A stretch of DNA of 64,000 bases from Paludibacter jiangxiensis (GTDB lineage: Bacteria > Bacteroidota > Bacteroidia > Bacteroidales > Paludibacteraceae). Below the pieces are notes generated by a model. The model saw nothing but the letters and a program-made list of their open reading frames with translations, made no database searches and had not been told where the DNA came from. Positions 56,232 to 64,000 of the stretch are shown here, in pieces; position 1 is the first letter of the stretch, and each line of letters begins with the position of its first letter. The position numbers were made by a program, and so were the translations under genes. The stretch is taken from positions 806,001 to 870,000 of the forward strand of contig NZ_BDCR01000004.1 of NCBI RefSeq assembly GCF_001618385.1, given 5' to 3'.

Positions 56232-57341
56232 TTACTTATACATTGATGGCAGCTTGCTTTCAAAAAAAACATTCTCTTTGTTTTTGAAAAGAATAAAATC
56301 ATCCGCACTTGCCTGACCGAGATAAGGTGCATAAAAGTGACCGGGTTTATCGCATGCATTTCTCCAAACCAGAATATATGCAATAGGATTTCCGGATACG
56401 GCTTTGTAAATCACATTTGTCCACCAGTCTTTTAGTGGTAGTGACTCTATACCTGTTTCACTTAAAACCGCTACCTTATTCTTTGCAGCTGCGGCAGCTG
56501 TCATAAAATTCAATGTATTATGTACTTCATCAATAAATTTGTCTCTTGCCGGCTCTCCTCCATAATGGTAAATATCAACTCCCAAAATATCCACCATATT
56601 GTCTCCCGGATAACGCTCAAAATAATGCGCAGCATCCGGTGTTGAAGCCGGAGAGTAGATAAAAAGTAAGTTATGAAGCTTCTTTGTCTTAATCAAATAA
56701 TTTACCGTATACTTCCAAAGAGCTGTATATTCCTGTACGGTACACTGTTTACTTCCCCACCAAAACCAAGCTCCCGTATGCTCATGATAAGGCCGCAACA
56801 AAACAGGAATAGAGGTTCCTTTATCATCTTTAAGGCTCTTCAGAAAGACAGCCAGACGATTTAGCCATTGTTGAAACAATGCGTTTTTTGAGCCTCCGGG
56901 CAAAACGCTTTTCACAGCTTCTGTCGTATTGCAATTCCAGGCATTTCCGCCCAATGGATTATTGACGTGCCAACTAATTGTATTAACGCCTCCCCGTTTA
57001 TAAACCTCCTTAATCCGAAGGCGCATTGTATCAAAGCATACCGAATCAAGAGAATGCAAATGTCCAAGTTCAATATTGCCCAATTCCCAACCAAACACGG
57101 CAGGATAATCTCCGGATACACTCTTCACGTCCGAGCGTCCGGCATCATATTTCCAACCGACTCCGTACAAAGCATCGTCCTGATGTCCGAACATAAACCC
57201 TTTGGTTGCTATCTTTTTAAGATTAGCAAACAGGGCTTTTGTTGCTTTAGTCGCATTAGCGTCTACAGTAGCCGATTTAGCCATTGCGGGCATCGTCACA
57301 CACATCATACTCAGGATTGCAGGAATCAGTCGGATTTTCAT
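56232..57341 (-). CDS. GH26 beta-mannanase, secreted
   Basis: The 369-residue protein has a signal peptide (ILSMMCVTMPAMA) and one GH26 domain. The acid/base Glu187 is in RPYHEHTGAWFWWG and the nucleophile Glu295 in VLSETGIESL. The early GFMFGHQDDALYG and GVNTISWHVNNPLGG are typical. It resembles the B. fragilis mannobiose-releasing enzyme BF0771. There is no CBM. It acts in the periplasm or at the surface on manno-oligosaccharides, producing mannobiose for import. Confidence 0.94.
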   Translation of the reverse strand: MKIRLIPAILSMMCVTMPAMAKSATVDANATKATKALFANLKKIATKGFMFGHQDDALYGVGWKYDAGRSDVKSVSGDYPAVFGWELGNIELGHLHSLDSVCFDTMRLRIKEVYKRGGVNTISWHVNNPLGGNAWNCNTTEAVKSVLPGGSKNALFQQWLNRLAVFLKSLKDDKGTSIPVLLRPYHEHTGAWFWWGSKQCTVQEYTALWKYTVNYLIKTKKLHNLLFIYSPASTPDAAHYFERYPGDNMVDILGVDIYHYGGEPARDKFIDEVHNTLNFMTAAAAAKNKVAVLSETGIESLPLKDWWTNVIYKAVSGNPIAYILVWRNACDKPGHFYAPYLGQASADDFILFKNKENVFFESKLPSMYK

Positions 57342-57373
57342 TTCAATTTATTTTCAACAATTGATATCATGTT

Positions 57374-58504
57374 CTACTCAACCACCTTGTTTGTCATTGG
57401 CCAACCCAAAATGGTTGACAGGTGGGGAATGAGTATTGAAGCCATTTTCTTTTGTCCTTCATAGTTGGGATGCATACATGCTCCGAAATCGGTAGCAACA
57501 TTAAGCAACGACGGCATTAAACCAACAAAATGGACATTCTTATCATTACTGTCTTTTACAACGCGTTGTACATACTGGTATAGCGTTTCGCCCGACATGC
57601 ACGATGTCATACAAATCACCGGAATGTTCCCGTAAACTTTTCTAACAGACGCAATCAGATCGAGATATCCTTTTACAAATTGATCTTCGGTAGGACATAT
57701 TGCGGGATTACTCAGGTCATTGGTTCCGAGCTTAATCACCACTACATCAGGCTTCCACTTTGAAAAGTCCCATTCTACTGTAGGATTAATATCGAAAGTC
57801 TGAAAAAACAATCGCTGCATGGTCGTTGCCGGATGAGACATCGGATTTTTGTCTCCATAATTCCGCACAACACCACGACCGGAATGTGCTGTTAAATGAT
57901 AATCGGCATTAAAGTATCTTGATACAATCGATGCATAACTATGGTTGCTATTTTCTGTTGAAGGCAAAAAAGGAGCCTTCCCGTCTGTCACTTCAGTGCC
58001 AAAACCGCAGGTAATTGAATTACCGATAAACTCTATTTTACGGATCGGAGTTCCGGTGCATTTCTTTAACGCTCCATTCTTATTTGTCATGAACTGATAA
58101 ATGGTTGCTGTTCCCTGCTCACCTTCAGTTCGTTTGTACAACATCACCTGATGTGCTGCCGGAGTTGCATTCGACACCAGCACAACAACTGTATCACGAC
58201 TTACCTTGAACGTTTTAGCAAGCTTGCTATCTACAAAAAGATCGAAATAATCGCCCCTGGTATCGCCTATTTTCACAGCCAGATAACCGCCCACAACCTG
58301 TGTTCTCAAATGAACGCCAGTCCAATCGAAAGAAACAGATCCGTTATTCTGAGCCGTGCGCCCAATATATTCCACATTAGGATCAGTTCCAGAAAACACT
58401 TTATAACGGGAAGTTGCTTTATTTTGTGCAAAAACACCCGTTACATTCAACAACACTCCGCACAAAAGCGGGATCAACACTCTCTTTGTCATTAGATTTT
58501 TCAT
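57374..58504 (-). CDS. CE2-like SGNH acetylesterase, secreted
   Basis: The 376-residue protein has a signal peptide (LLCGVLLNVTGVFAQ), an N-terminal jelly roll (about 35-135, VEYIGRTAQNNGSVSFDWTG), and an SGNH hydrolase domain (about 155-370) with the nucleophile Ser163 in FIGNSITCGFG, VIKLGTNDLS and the catalytic His in MHPNYEGQ. This two-part layout is that of carbohydrate esterase family 2, which includes mannan deacetylases. It probably removes acetyl groups from glucomannan before GH26/GH5 attack. Its start codon is embedded in the structured repeat at 58502-58613. Confidence 0.88.
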   Translation of the reverse strand: MKNLMTKRVLIPLLCGVLLNVTGVFAQNKATSRYKVFSGTDPNVEYIGRTAQNNGSVSFDWTGVHLRTQVVGGYLAVKIGDTRGDYFDLFVDSKLAKTFKVSRDTVVVLVSNATPAAHQVMLYKRTEGEQGTATIYQFMTNKNGALKKCTGTPIRKIEFIGNSITCGFGTEVTDGKAPFLPSTENSNHSYASIVSRYFNADYHLTAHSGRGVVRNYGDKNPMSHPATTMQRLFFQTFDINPTVEWDFSKWKPDVVVIKLGTNDLSNPAICPTEDQFVKGYLDLIASVRKVYGNIPVICMTSCMSGETLYQYVQRVVKDSNDKNVHFVGLMPSLLNVATDFGACMHPNYEGQKKMASILIPHLSTILGWPMTNKVVE

Positions 58505-58613
58505 ACTAAAATAATTTTTTGTTCAAGGTAGTATGGAACTCCATGTCGCTGAAATTATTTTCCTGTAGCTGTCGAAACCACCCGGACATTGTAAAGCAAC
58601 ATGTTCGTTTCAT
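58502..58613 (-). repeat. Structured leader repeat, copy 2 (start codon in stem)
   Basis: A 112 nt relative of 4624-4736, read on the minus strand from ATGAAACGAACATGTTGC to the CE2 start codon. Stem A: 58596-58603 with 58542-58549 (one G-U). Stem B: 58529-58535 with 58502-58508 (TAGTATG/CATACTA). An uninterrupted upstream ORF of 35 codons begins at 58613 and ends in TAG one base before the CE2 ATG. It lies in the 182 bp gap between GH5 and CE2. Confidence 0.7.
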
Positions 58614-58686
58614 TCTATCATTCATTTTAAAAATTGAATGACAAAGATACATTCTATACTTTACAAAGCCTTGACGGATTGTTTTT

Positions 58687-59967
58687 CTACCGAACAGATT
58701 TTGCCAATTTGTGATTGTACTTAAAGATCAGTTCCAGAGTAGTTTTATCCGTATCAAAAATATTATTCAAACCTTGCTCTTCCTGTGGAGGATCGCCCAC
58801 AAACTGATCGCCTTTTTTCCATTTATAATTGGCATCCGAAGCTCTTCCTTCGCCACCAAAAGCCCAGATATTGATTCCCTGCAGGCTTTTCAATTTATTA
58901 TCGAACAAGCCAAACAGATCGGCAAAATATTGATCCCGATGAGTCGTGGATGTTGCAGGATCGAACAAATGGCCATCACGGGGGAATCCTATTTCTTCAA
59001 TCACCATTGGCTTATTGAGTTGATTGGCTAACAGCGCATGATCGAGAACGTATTTCTTCATTTTTTCTCGGGTAACGGCGAACGTTTTGTCGAAATCGGA
59101 GAAATCCATCCAGCTCCAGTTTTTAGCCCATATATGAATAGTTGTATAATCCACATCCGGGAAACTATGAATTTCCTTCCACAATTCGATATCTTCTTCC
59201 GTTCCTTTTTCTCCTTCGGTTCCCGTGGTAAGCAAATGATTTTTATCGAGCGATTTGATCAAATGCGATACTTCTCCGATCCATTGTTTATAAATTGCTT
59301 TATTCTGGCTTCCGTCGGGACGTGGCTCGTTGGCAATTTCCCATGCCATGATGGTAGGATCTTCGGTATATGGCTTGTGTGTGTATCGGTTTGTGCGACT
59401 GATGATGTATTTGCAATGACGATTGAACGCTTCCTTGCATTCATCGCAGTTATAGAACTTACCCACAAAATTTATGAAAGTGCCCCACCCCGCTTCGCTT
59501 GGATAAGGATAAGCGCCTTTCCCGTTCCATTCTAGGTATTGGGCAAAACCGCCCGACCACTCCCAATTGTTCGATAAGAAAAGGACAACTGTGATATGCC
59601 GTTTTGCTGCTTCGGCCAGGAAGTAATCGAGTCCATCCAAAACGGCATCATCGTATTCACCCTGCTTTGGCTGGAGTGGAAATTTGAGATGCGAATCATT
59701 TCTTGAAATGCCTTCTACGCCCACCATTGCCCGCAAATTAGTGATGCCTTGTTCTTGTAAAAAATCGAGTTCGCGTCCCAAACGAGCACGGTCTCCGGTT
59801 TTCATTCCAAGCAACGAACCATACCAATAATTCATTCCAATAAAACGGTACGGTTTCCCATTTCGGGTCAATTGTCCGTCAGTGACCCTGACAAAATTAT
59901 CCACAGCATTCATCGACATAGAAAGCATTAAAAACACGAATAAACAACTATATATTTTTTTACCCAT
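58687..59967 (-). CDS. GH5 beta-mannanase (GH5_7-like), secreted
   Basis: The 426-residue protein has a signal peptide (SCLFVFLMLSMSMNA) and one GH5 barrel. The early GKPYRFIGMNYWYGSLLG is typical of subfamily 7 mannanases. The acid/base Glu214 is in AWEIANEPRPDGS and the nucleophile Glu325 in MVIEEIGFPRDG. It cuts internal beta-1,4-mannan bonds. It starts 7 bp after the upstream esterase gene. No CBM is present. Confidence 0.92.
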   Translation of the reverse strand: MGKKIYSCLFVFLMLSMSMNAVDNFVRVTDGQLTRNGKPYRFIGMNYWYGSLLGMKTGDRARLGRELDFLQEQGITNLRAMVGVEGISRNDSHLKFPLQPKQGEYDDAVLDGLDYFLAEAAKRHITVVLFLSNNWEWSGGFAQYLEWNGKGAYPYPSEAGWGTFINFVGKFYNCDECKEAFNRHCKYIISRTNRYTHKPYTEDPTIMAWEIANEPRPDGSQNKAIYKQWIGEVSHLIKSLDKNHLLTTGTEGEKGTEEDIELWKEIHSFPDVDYTTIHIWAKNWSWMDFSDFDKTFAVTREKMKKYVLDHALLANQLNKPMVIEEIGFPRDGHLFDPATSTTHRDQYFADLFGLFDNKLKSLQGINIWAFGGEGRASDANYKWKKGDQFVGDPPQEEQGLNNIFDTDKTTLELIFKYNHKLAKSVR

Positions 59968-59974
59968 AGCAATC

Positions 59975-61381
59975 TTACCATTTATCGGTTCTGAACGGCA
60001 TCAATGGCAATCCGTTCGAATCAAACAAATTTGGAACCCCATCATTTGTAAAGCAATAACGCACGGCAACCGGTTCCACAACTTCTTTTGCACTCACAAC
60101 TATGTTGCCCTTCTTATCTACCACTGCTGTTGCCGGATAAAATTTCTTATCGGTACCTGCTATCTGAAAACTTTTTATCTCCTTTTCCTTACAACTAAGT
60201 CTGGACAACGATTTCACGCTGACAAAAGCCTTGCTTTTCGCAATCGTCACACCTGCGAATCTGGGAAAATATGGCTGGAGGTCTTTTACTCCGTATTGTT
60301 CTTTCAGCACAATGTTGACCAAACGGTTACCGACCTCCTTCTTAATCCGCGGATGAATATCTTTGATGTTATCAACCAAATCGCCTACCGTTATCATACC
60401 TGTATTGGGCAAAGCCAGTGCAGACTCCTGCTGTTCGCGAAGCAAAGCGGCACTAATACCACCATAGCCACTCCATGGTGCAATTTGCACGAAATAAAAC
60501 GGAAAATCATTCTGATAGGCCTGACGCCACCCTTTAATCATTGACGAAAAGAGCGTTTCGTAATCTTCGGGATTATCCGTATTGGCTTCTCCCTGATACC
60601 AAATTGTTCCTGCAATTTTGTAGGGAACTATCGGATATATCATCGCATTATAGATGGCCGACGATTCTACGGGAGCCCAACTGACCGGTTTTACTTTAGC
60701 CGCTGTCTTAGCCAGTGCCGGATCTTTATCAAAAACAAAACCGGGAGTCCATGCCTGCACACAGGTACCGCCCCAGTAGGAAGCCACCATGCCAACCGGA
60801 TTGCCTGTCACTTCATTCAGTTTCTTCCCGAAAAAATAGCCAACCACGCTCATCCCTTTTACTGTTTCCGGAGAACATACCTTCCATTCGCCTTCACAAT
60901 TGGTTTGGGGAAAATTATTATACCCACGGCCTACCTGAAAAAAACGGATAGATTGATTGGCCGATTTGTCAACCGCATCCCCGGCATCAAGAACACCTTG
61001 CGGCCATGAAAAGTTGTATTCCATGTTCGATTGCCCGGAACACAACCACACTTCACCCGTGAGGATGTCGTCAATTACAAGCTTTTGTTTATCGCTGATA
61101 AATGTAATGCTGTATGGCCCACCGGCTTTCGGAGTATTTACTGAGGCATTCCAGGCACAATCTTTGCCCGGATTTGCAAAAACTGTGTCTGTCGGATTCC
61201 AACTACAAGAAATTTTCACTGGCCAGGTACAGGGAGCCCAACCCCAAAGTTTTACAGAAGAAGATTGTTGCAAAACAGCGTGATTGCTGATAATGGACGG
61301 AAGGCGTAAAGCAGGTTGAGCACTTGCACATAAAGCAAATGCGGGAAATAGCAGGAATAATAATGTTCGTTTCATGGTCAT
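59975..61381 (-). CDS. Sialate O-acetylesterase-family SGNH esterase, secreted
   Basis: The 468-residue protein has a signal peptide (LLFLLFPAFALCASA) and a sialate O-acetylesterase-type fold: an N-terminal beta-domain (about 25-105), the nucleophile Ser118 in WLCSGQSNMEYN, SYWGGTCVQAW, GTIWYQGEANTDN, and the C-terminal DNIKDIHPR carrying Asp and His. In a mannan operon it more probably deacetylates mannan or xylan than sialic acid; no sialic-acid genes are present. An in-frame ATG two codons downstream (61375) may be the true start. It is the first gene of the operon. Confidence 0.88.
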   Translation of the reverse strand: MTMKRTLLFLLFPAFALCASAQPALRLPSIISNHAVLQQSSSVKLWGWAPCTWPVKISCSWNPTDTVFANPGKDCAWNASVNTPKAGGPYSITFISDKQKLVIDDILTGEVWLCSGQSNMEYNFSWPQGVLDAGDAVDKSANQSIRFFQVGRGYNNFPQTNCEGEWKVCSPETVKGMSVVGYFFGKKLNEVTGNPVGMVASYWGGTCVQAWTPGFVFDKDPALAKTAAKVKPVSWAPVESSAIYNAMIYPIVPYKIAGTIWYQGEANTDNPEDYETLFSSMIKGWRQAYQNDFPFYFVQIAPWSGYGGISAALLREQQESALALPNTGMITVGDLVDNIKDIHPRIKKEVGNRLVNIVLKEQYGVKDLQPYFPRFAGVTIAKSKAFVSVKSLSRLSCKEKEIKSFQIAGTDKKFYPATAVVDKKGNIVVSAKEVVEPVAVRYCFTNDGVPNLFDSNGLPLMPFRTDKW

Positions 61382-61505
61382 TTAGTTTCTATCGCTAAAA
61401 CAGAAATAATCAAGGCTAATACAATGTTTCTTGTTCGTAGTCAATGGCTCTCAGGCTGTTCTTAGCATACTTATTGGTTGCTTTTCGAACCATTAATCAT
61501 TCACA

Positions 61506-61528
61506 CAAAAGTAGCTTATTTCAAGCTA
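61506..61528 (-). promoter_or_regulatory. -7 box with overlapping inverted repeat, mannan operon
   Basis: On the minus strand TACTTTTG (61513-61506) matches TAnnTTTG, about 125 bp upstream of the first operon gene. Directly upstream, TAGCTT-n5-AAGCTA (61512-61528) is a perfect 6 bp inverted repeat overlapping the spacer, a good position for an operator. The remainder of 61382-61725 shows no gene. Confidence 0.45.
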
Positions 61529-61726
61529 TTGTTTCAAGTACAATTTTATCAAAACCTAATACTTTCTTAGCGGAACAAATCAAATGATAAAGTCCATGTT
61601 CATCCATTCGATTCCCACTTCTTAACCTCACTCAAAACAAACATCTAAAGACTAAGTGCATACTATTATAAAACAAACACATAGCCCAAAATTCCTTTTC
61701 AATTTTATTGAAGAAATGCGGGAATC

Positions 61727-61764
61727 AAAAAAGGCTGATACGAAATATTCAGATCGTATCAGCC
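61727..61764 (-). terminator. Rho-independent terminator after the Gfo/Idh gene
   Basis: On the minus strand GGCTGATACGA pairs with TCGTATCAGCC (11 bp, 10 nt loop), followed by TTTTTT. Confidence 0.9.
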
Positions 61765-61845
61765 AGTTCTGTTGATTGGAGACTAAAATGGTCTACCAAT
61801 AATATAATTTTAACCCGACTCCGGTTTGACGGGCGTGATTTAGAA

Positions 61846-62835
61846 TCACAGGTCGTGGTGAGGATACACAACACCACACTTCTTTCGGATATCATCCATC
61901 GTTGACACTAACAACAAACTCTCATTATGACTCCACAAATTGCTTTCAGTTTGTCCGTTAAGAACGCACCGGGCAACCTCTTCGGCCTCGAATTCATAGC
62001 CATTTTTCTTTATATCAAAAGAAAATATTTCTTCCGAACCATTCTTCTTTGTCAGTGTGATTTTGCCCGGACAGAACCAGAGATGTTCAAGGGAAATTTC
62101 CCCTTCCGTTCCATGAATTTCAGCAACCACTTCGGGGTTTGCAAGAAAAGAGGAATACATCACTGAAAGTTTATTCTCAGGATAAGTAAAAGAATAACTG
62201 CAATTTGTATCAATCCCCTGATCACTCAGCGTTGCAACAGCAGAAACATTCTCCGGCTTACCAAACAGAAAAAGCGACAGGAAAATATTATAGATTCCGA
62301 TATCAAGAATGGTTCCTCCGCATAAATCCACATTGTAATGACGATGCTCTGGTCCATTTTCAGATCGGACACAAAAAGTCGCTGTCAATAAGTTAACCGC
62401 ACCGATAGCACCACTTTCAATCAGTTCCCTTGTCTTGATAATGTGAGGCAAAAACCGACTCCAGAGAGCCTCCATCAAAAACAGATTTTTTTCCTTCGCT
62501 GTTGCAATCATACGAATTACTTCCTGCTCATTGACTCCCATCGGCTTTTCACACAACACATGTTTGCCGTTATCCAATGCAAGTAATGTATTTTCAAGAT
62601 GTAGATTATGCGGCGTTGCTATGTAAACCACATCCACCTGCGGATCTTTCACCAGCTCTTCGTACGATCCGTATGCCACATTCAGCTGATAATCTGCAGC
62701 AAAATGATTAGCACTCTCATTCGTTCGCGAACCCACGGCATATAATTCGCAATTGTCTGCAACCTGAAGAGCATCTGCAAATTTGCGTGCAATCCATCCG
62801 GTCCCCAGAATTCCCCATTTTATTGTATTCTTCAT
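61846..62835 (-). CDS. Gfo/Idh/MocA-family NAD(P)-dependent sugar oxidoreductase
   Basis: The 329-residue cytosolic dehydrogenase has an N-terminal Rossmann fold (WGILGTGWIARKFADAL, about 6-22; ATPHNLHLENTLLAL), the catalytic ECKP-type motif as VLCEKPMGVNE (Lys at about 97), and a C-terminal substrate domain with GGTILDIGIYNI. The substrate cannot be told; family members oxidise sugars, trans-dihydrodiols or inositols. It starts 4 bp after the upstream TolB/cytochrome-like gene, so the two are cotranscribed. It is separated from the mannan operon by a terminator. Confidence 0.88.
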   Translation of the reverse strand: MKNTIKWGILGTGWIARKFADALQVADNCELYAVGSRTNESANHFAADYQLNVAYGSYEELVKDPQVDVVYIATPHNLHLENTLLALDNGKHVLCEKPMGVNEQEVIRMIATAKEKNLFLMEALWSRFLPHIIKTRELIESGAIGAVNLLTATFCVRSENGPEHRHYNVDLCGGTILDIGIYNIFLSLFLFGKPENVSAVATLSDQGIDTNCSYSFTYPENKLSVMYSSFLANPEVVAEIHGTEGEISLEHLWFCPGKITLTKKNGSEEIFSFDIKKNGYEFEAEEVARCVLNGQTESNLWSHNESLLLVSTMDDIRKKCGVVYPHHDL

Positions 62836-62839
62836 AAAT

Positions 62840-64000
62840 TTATTCTTTTGTGTAAGTCATTTTCTTTCTATCCTTCTTCAACAATCCTTTTTCCAGCTCA
62901 TTGGCATTCACCCTGACTGGCGCAGTTACAAATTCCGGCACATTGTATGAAAACAAAGAGGCATCGTAAAAACGAGGATCTTTTTGTGGCAACAAGAATG
63001 GTTTTGACACTTTACCCTTGTCATCGACAGATGCAATATACAGTCGGGTGTACAATCCGTCGCCTCTGCGACTGCTAAAAACAAACCAGTGAGAATTGCT
63101 GCTCCAGTCGTGAAAACTTTCGGTATTTTCACTATTCACCTCTGTCAATGGACGACTTACTCCTGCTTTTAAGTCACGCAAATACAAGTCGGCTTCTCGA
63201 TGCCAAATCGAAAAATTGCCATAATCCGACTGAGTGTACATCAGATATTTACCATCAAAAGATGGCCGTGGGAAAGAGATACTTTTGCCTGTCTTTGCAG
63301 CAGAGATCACAGTATCAATCTTATTTCCAAATTTTCCCGAAGCAGGATCAAAAGCTATTTTACACAAACTATATTTGATTTGTTTGTAATTGGATTGAAT
63401 ATCCTGCTTTTTCGACAGACAAAAATACAACGTTTTTCCATCAGGAGAAAACACAGGAAAAGTTTCGAAATCGGCTGTTTTAAGCAGTGGAGAAGTCGTC
63501 AGTTGATTGGTCTTTATGTTATAAACCACCACATCCGACGCCTGATCAAAAACTTCTATCCGCTCGTTTCGCACCACATGAAATGCCTGCCGGGTTTGAT
63601 TGACAGAATAGGCAATGTATTTTCCGGATGGATGCCAATAAGGATAAACACACGACGAAATCGTACTGTCGGTTTTGGTTGTGTACAATTCCATTTTGCC
63701 GTTTACAAGCAACATGGTGGCGCCGTTAGCTCCCCTTATATGCAGATTCATCTCGGCCGGATTATTCTTATTAAAGGCATGACAATTCACGCAGGAACCT
63801 GTAACCAAGGTATTCTCGACAATTGCTTTCTGGTCAAAAGAAGAAAGGTCGCGCTGATAGATTCCCATCTTGCTATACACTTCATAACCTGGAGCAATCA
63901 TTCGGTAAACCAGTCCGTAATCGATCGGATACGCACTCACATGAATAGCAAAGGGTTGATATTGTTTCCATTTTCCATCCTGCTTTAAGCTAACAATCAC
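62840..64000 (-). CDS. TolB-like propeller protein with one c-type haem motif, 5' end beyond the window
   Basis: At least 386 residues are visible; the start lies beyond base 64000 and the first visible codon (GTG) is not evidence of a start. A single C-x-x-C-H haem motif sits in VTGSCVNCHAFNKN (about visible residue 72). WD40/PD40 (TolB-like) blades follow: YPYWHPSGKYIAYS, FPVFSPDGKTLYFC, RPSFDGKYLMYTQ, HDWSSNSHWFVFSS. It is probably an exported protein in which a cytochrome-like segment is inserted near a beta-propeller. Electron transfer or peptide sensing is inferred; no partner is visible except the Gfo/Idh gene. Confidence 0.75.
   Translation of the reverse strand: MIVSLKQDGKWKQYQPFAIHVSAYPIDYGLVYRMIAPGYEVYSKMGIYQRDLSSFDQKAIVENTLVTGSCVNCHAFNKNNPAEMNLHIRGANGATMLLVNGKMELYTTKTDSTISSCVYPYWHPSGKYIAYSVNQTRQAFHVVRNERIEVFDQASDVVVYNIKTNQLTTSPLLKTADFETFPVFSPDGKTLYFCLSKKQDIQSNYKQIKYSLCKIAFDPASGKFGNKIDTVISAAKTGKSISFPRPSFDGKYLMYTQSDYGNFSIWHREADLYLRDLKAGVSRPLTEVNSENTESFHDWSSNSHWFVFSSRRGDGLYTRLYIASVDDKGKVSKPFLLPQKDPRFYDASLFSYNVPEFVTAPVRVNANELEKGLLKKDRKKMTYTKE

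Noticed and set aside
61369-61381. Third copy of the ATGAAACGAACAT leader-repeat start, at the esterase gene
   Set aside because: Only the first 13 bases agree and they encode the esterase's own Met-Lys-Arg-Thr; the stems of the element are absent.
63200-63988. 262-codon open frame on the plus strand
   Set aside because: It is antisense to the TolB/cytochrome-like gene, which has clear blade motifs and a haem site.

Overview
The window comes from the chromosome of an anaerobic member of the Bacteroidota, most likely order Bacteroidales. The evidence is TAnnTTTG-type -7 promoter boxes, SPII lipoproteins, Bacteroidetes-specific families (DUF5683, DUF5606, DUF4254, DUF7033-type deacetylase), the purH-mreBCD-mrdA-rodA order, and a mannan-degradation operon ordered like the characterised Bacteroides fragilis one. 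I cannot name genus or species. I see no tRNA, rRNA, CRISPR array, prophage or intact insertion sequence.

Layout. 1-2260: two secreted beta-rich lipoproteins (FN3, kelch) on the minus strand. 2390-2941: an MTA/SAH nucleosidase-like gene. 2942-5815: a repeat-rich accessory stretch holding a DUF559 (Vsr-like) endonuclease between palindromic repeats, a DUF4440/SnoaL-like gene with an in-frame TGA in its signal peptide, and a small TonB-C protein. 5816-9631: a 1271-residue YobI/KAP-like membrane P-loop NTPase standing alone. 10017-10662: a TM2/DUF2752 pair. 11006-18398: the rod-shape and elongasome cluster rodA, mrdA, mreD, mreC, mreB, with purH upstream. 18622-23673: pnuC-type transporter, metH and DUF5606. 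23758-28833: a minus-strand run of housekeeping genes (deacetylase-like, LolC/E-type permease, aminotransferase, smpB, Yip1-like). 29174-36442: plus-strand ahcY, DUF4254/GT9, parA-parB-DUF5683-lytic transglycosylase and a MerR-like regulator. 36558-42451: M16 peptidase, DUF2807 lipoprotein, small DUF2892 membrane protein and a metallophosphoesterase lipoprotein.

42692-48227 encodes a three-gene NAD-linked [FeFe]-hydrogenase of the bifurcating HydABC type. Its HydB subunit is fused to a complete GltD-like FAD/NAD(P) module, so NADH, ferredoxin, hydrogen and possibly NADPH may be coupled in one complex. 48900-50739 is ogt-pyrC.

50989-61381 is a minus-strand beta-mannan (acetylated galactoglucomannan) operon: acetylesterase, GH5 mannanase, CE2-like esterase, GH26 mannanase, GH130 mannosylglucose phosphorylase, GH27 alpha-galactosidase, GPH-type sugar symporter and a cellobiose 2-epimerase-type isomerase. 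Esterases remove acetyl groups, GH5/GH26 cut the backbone, GH27 removes galactose, the symporter imports mannobiose, the epimerase converts it to mannosylglucose and GH130 phosphorolyses it. No SusC/SusD pair is in view. 61846-64000 holds a Gfo/Idh/MocA oxidoreductase and a partial TolB-like protein with one haem-binding motif.

The least expected signals are non-coding: a 112-113 nt repeat whose two copies (4624-4736 and 58502-58613) each end exactly at a start codon held in a stem with a compensatory base-pair change; a 137 nt four-hairpin element (48742-48878); and the palindromic repeats around the DUF559 nuclease.
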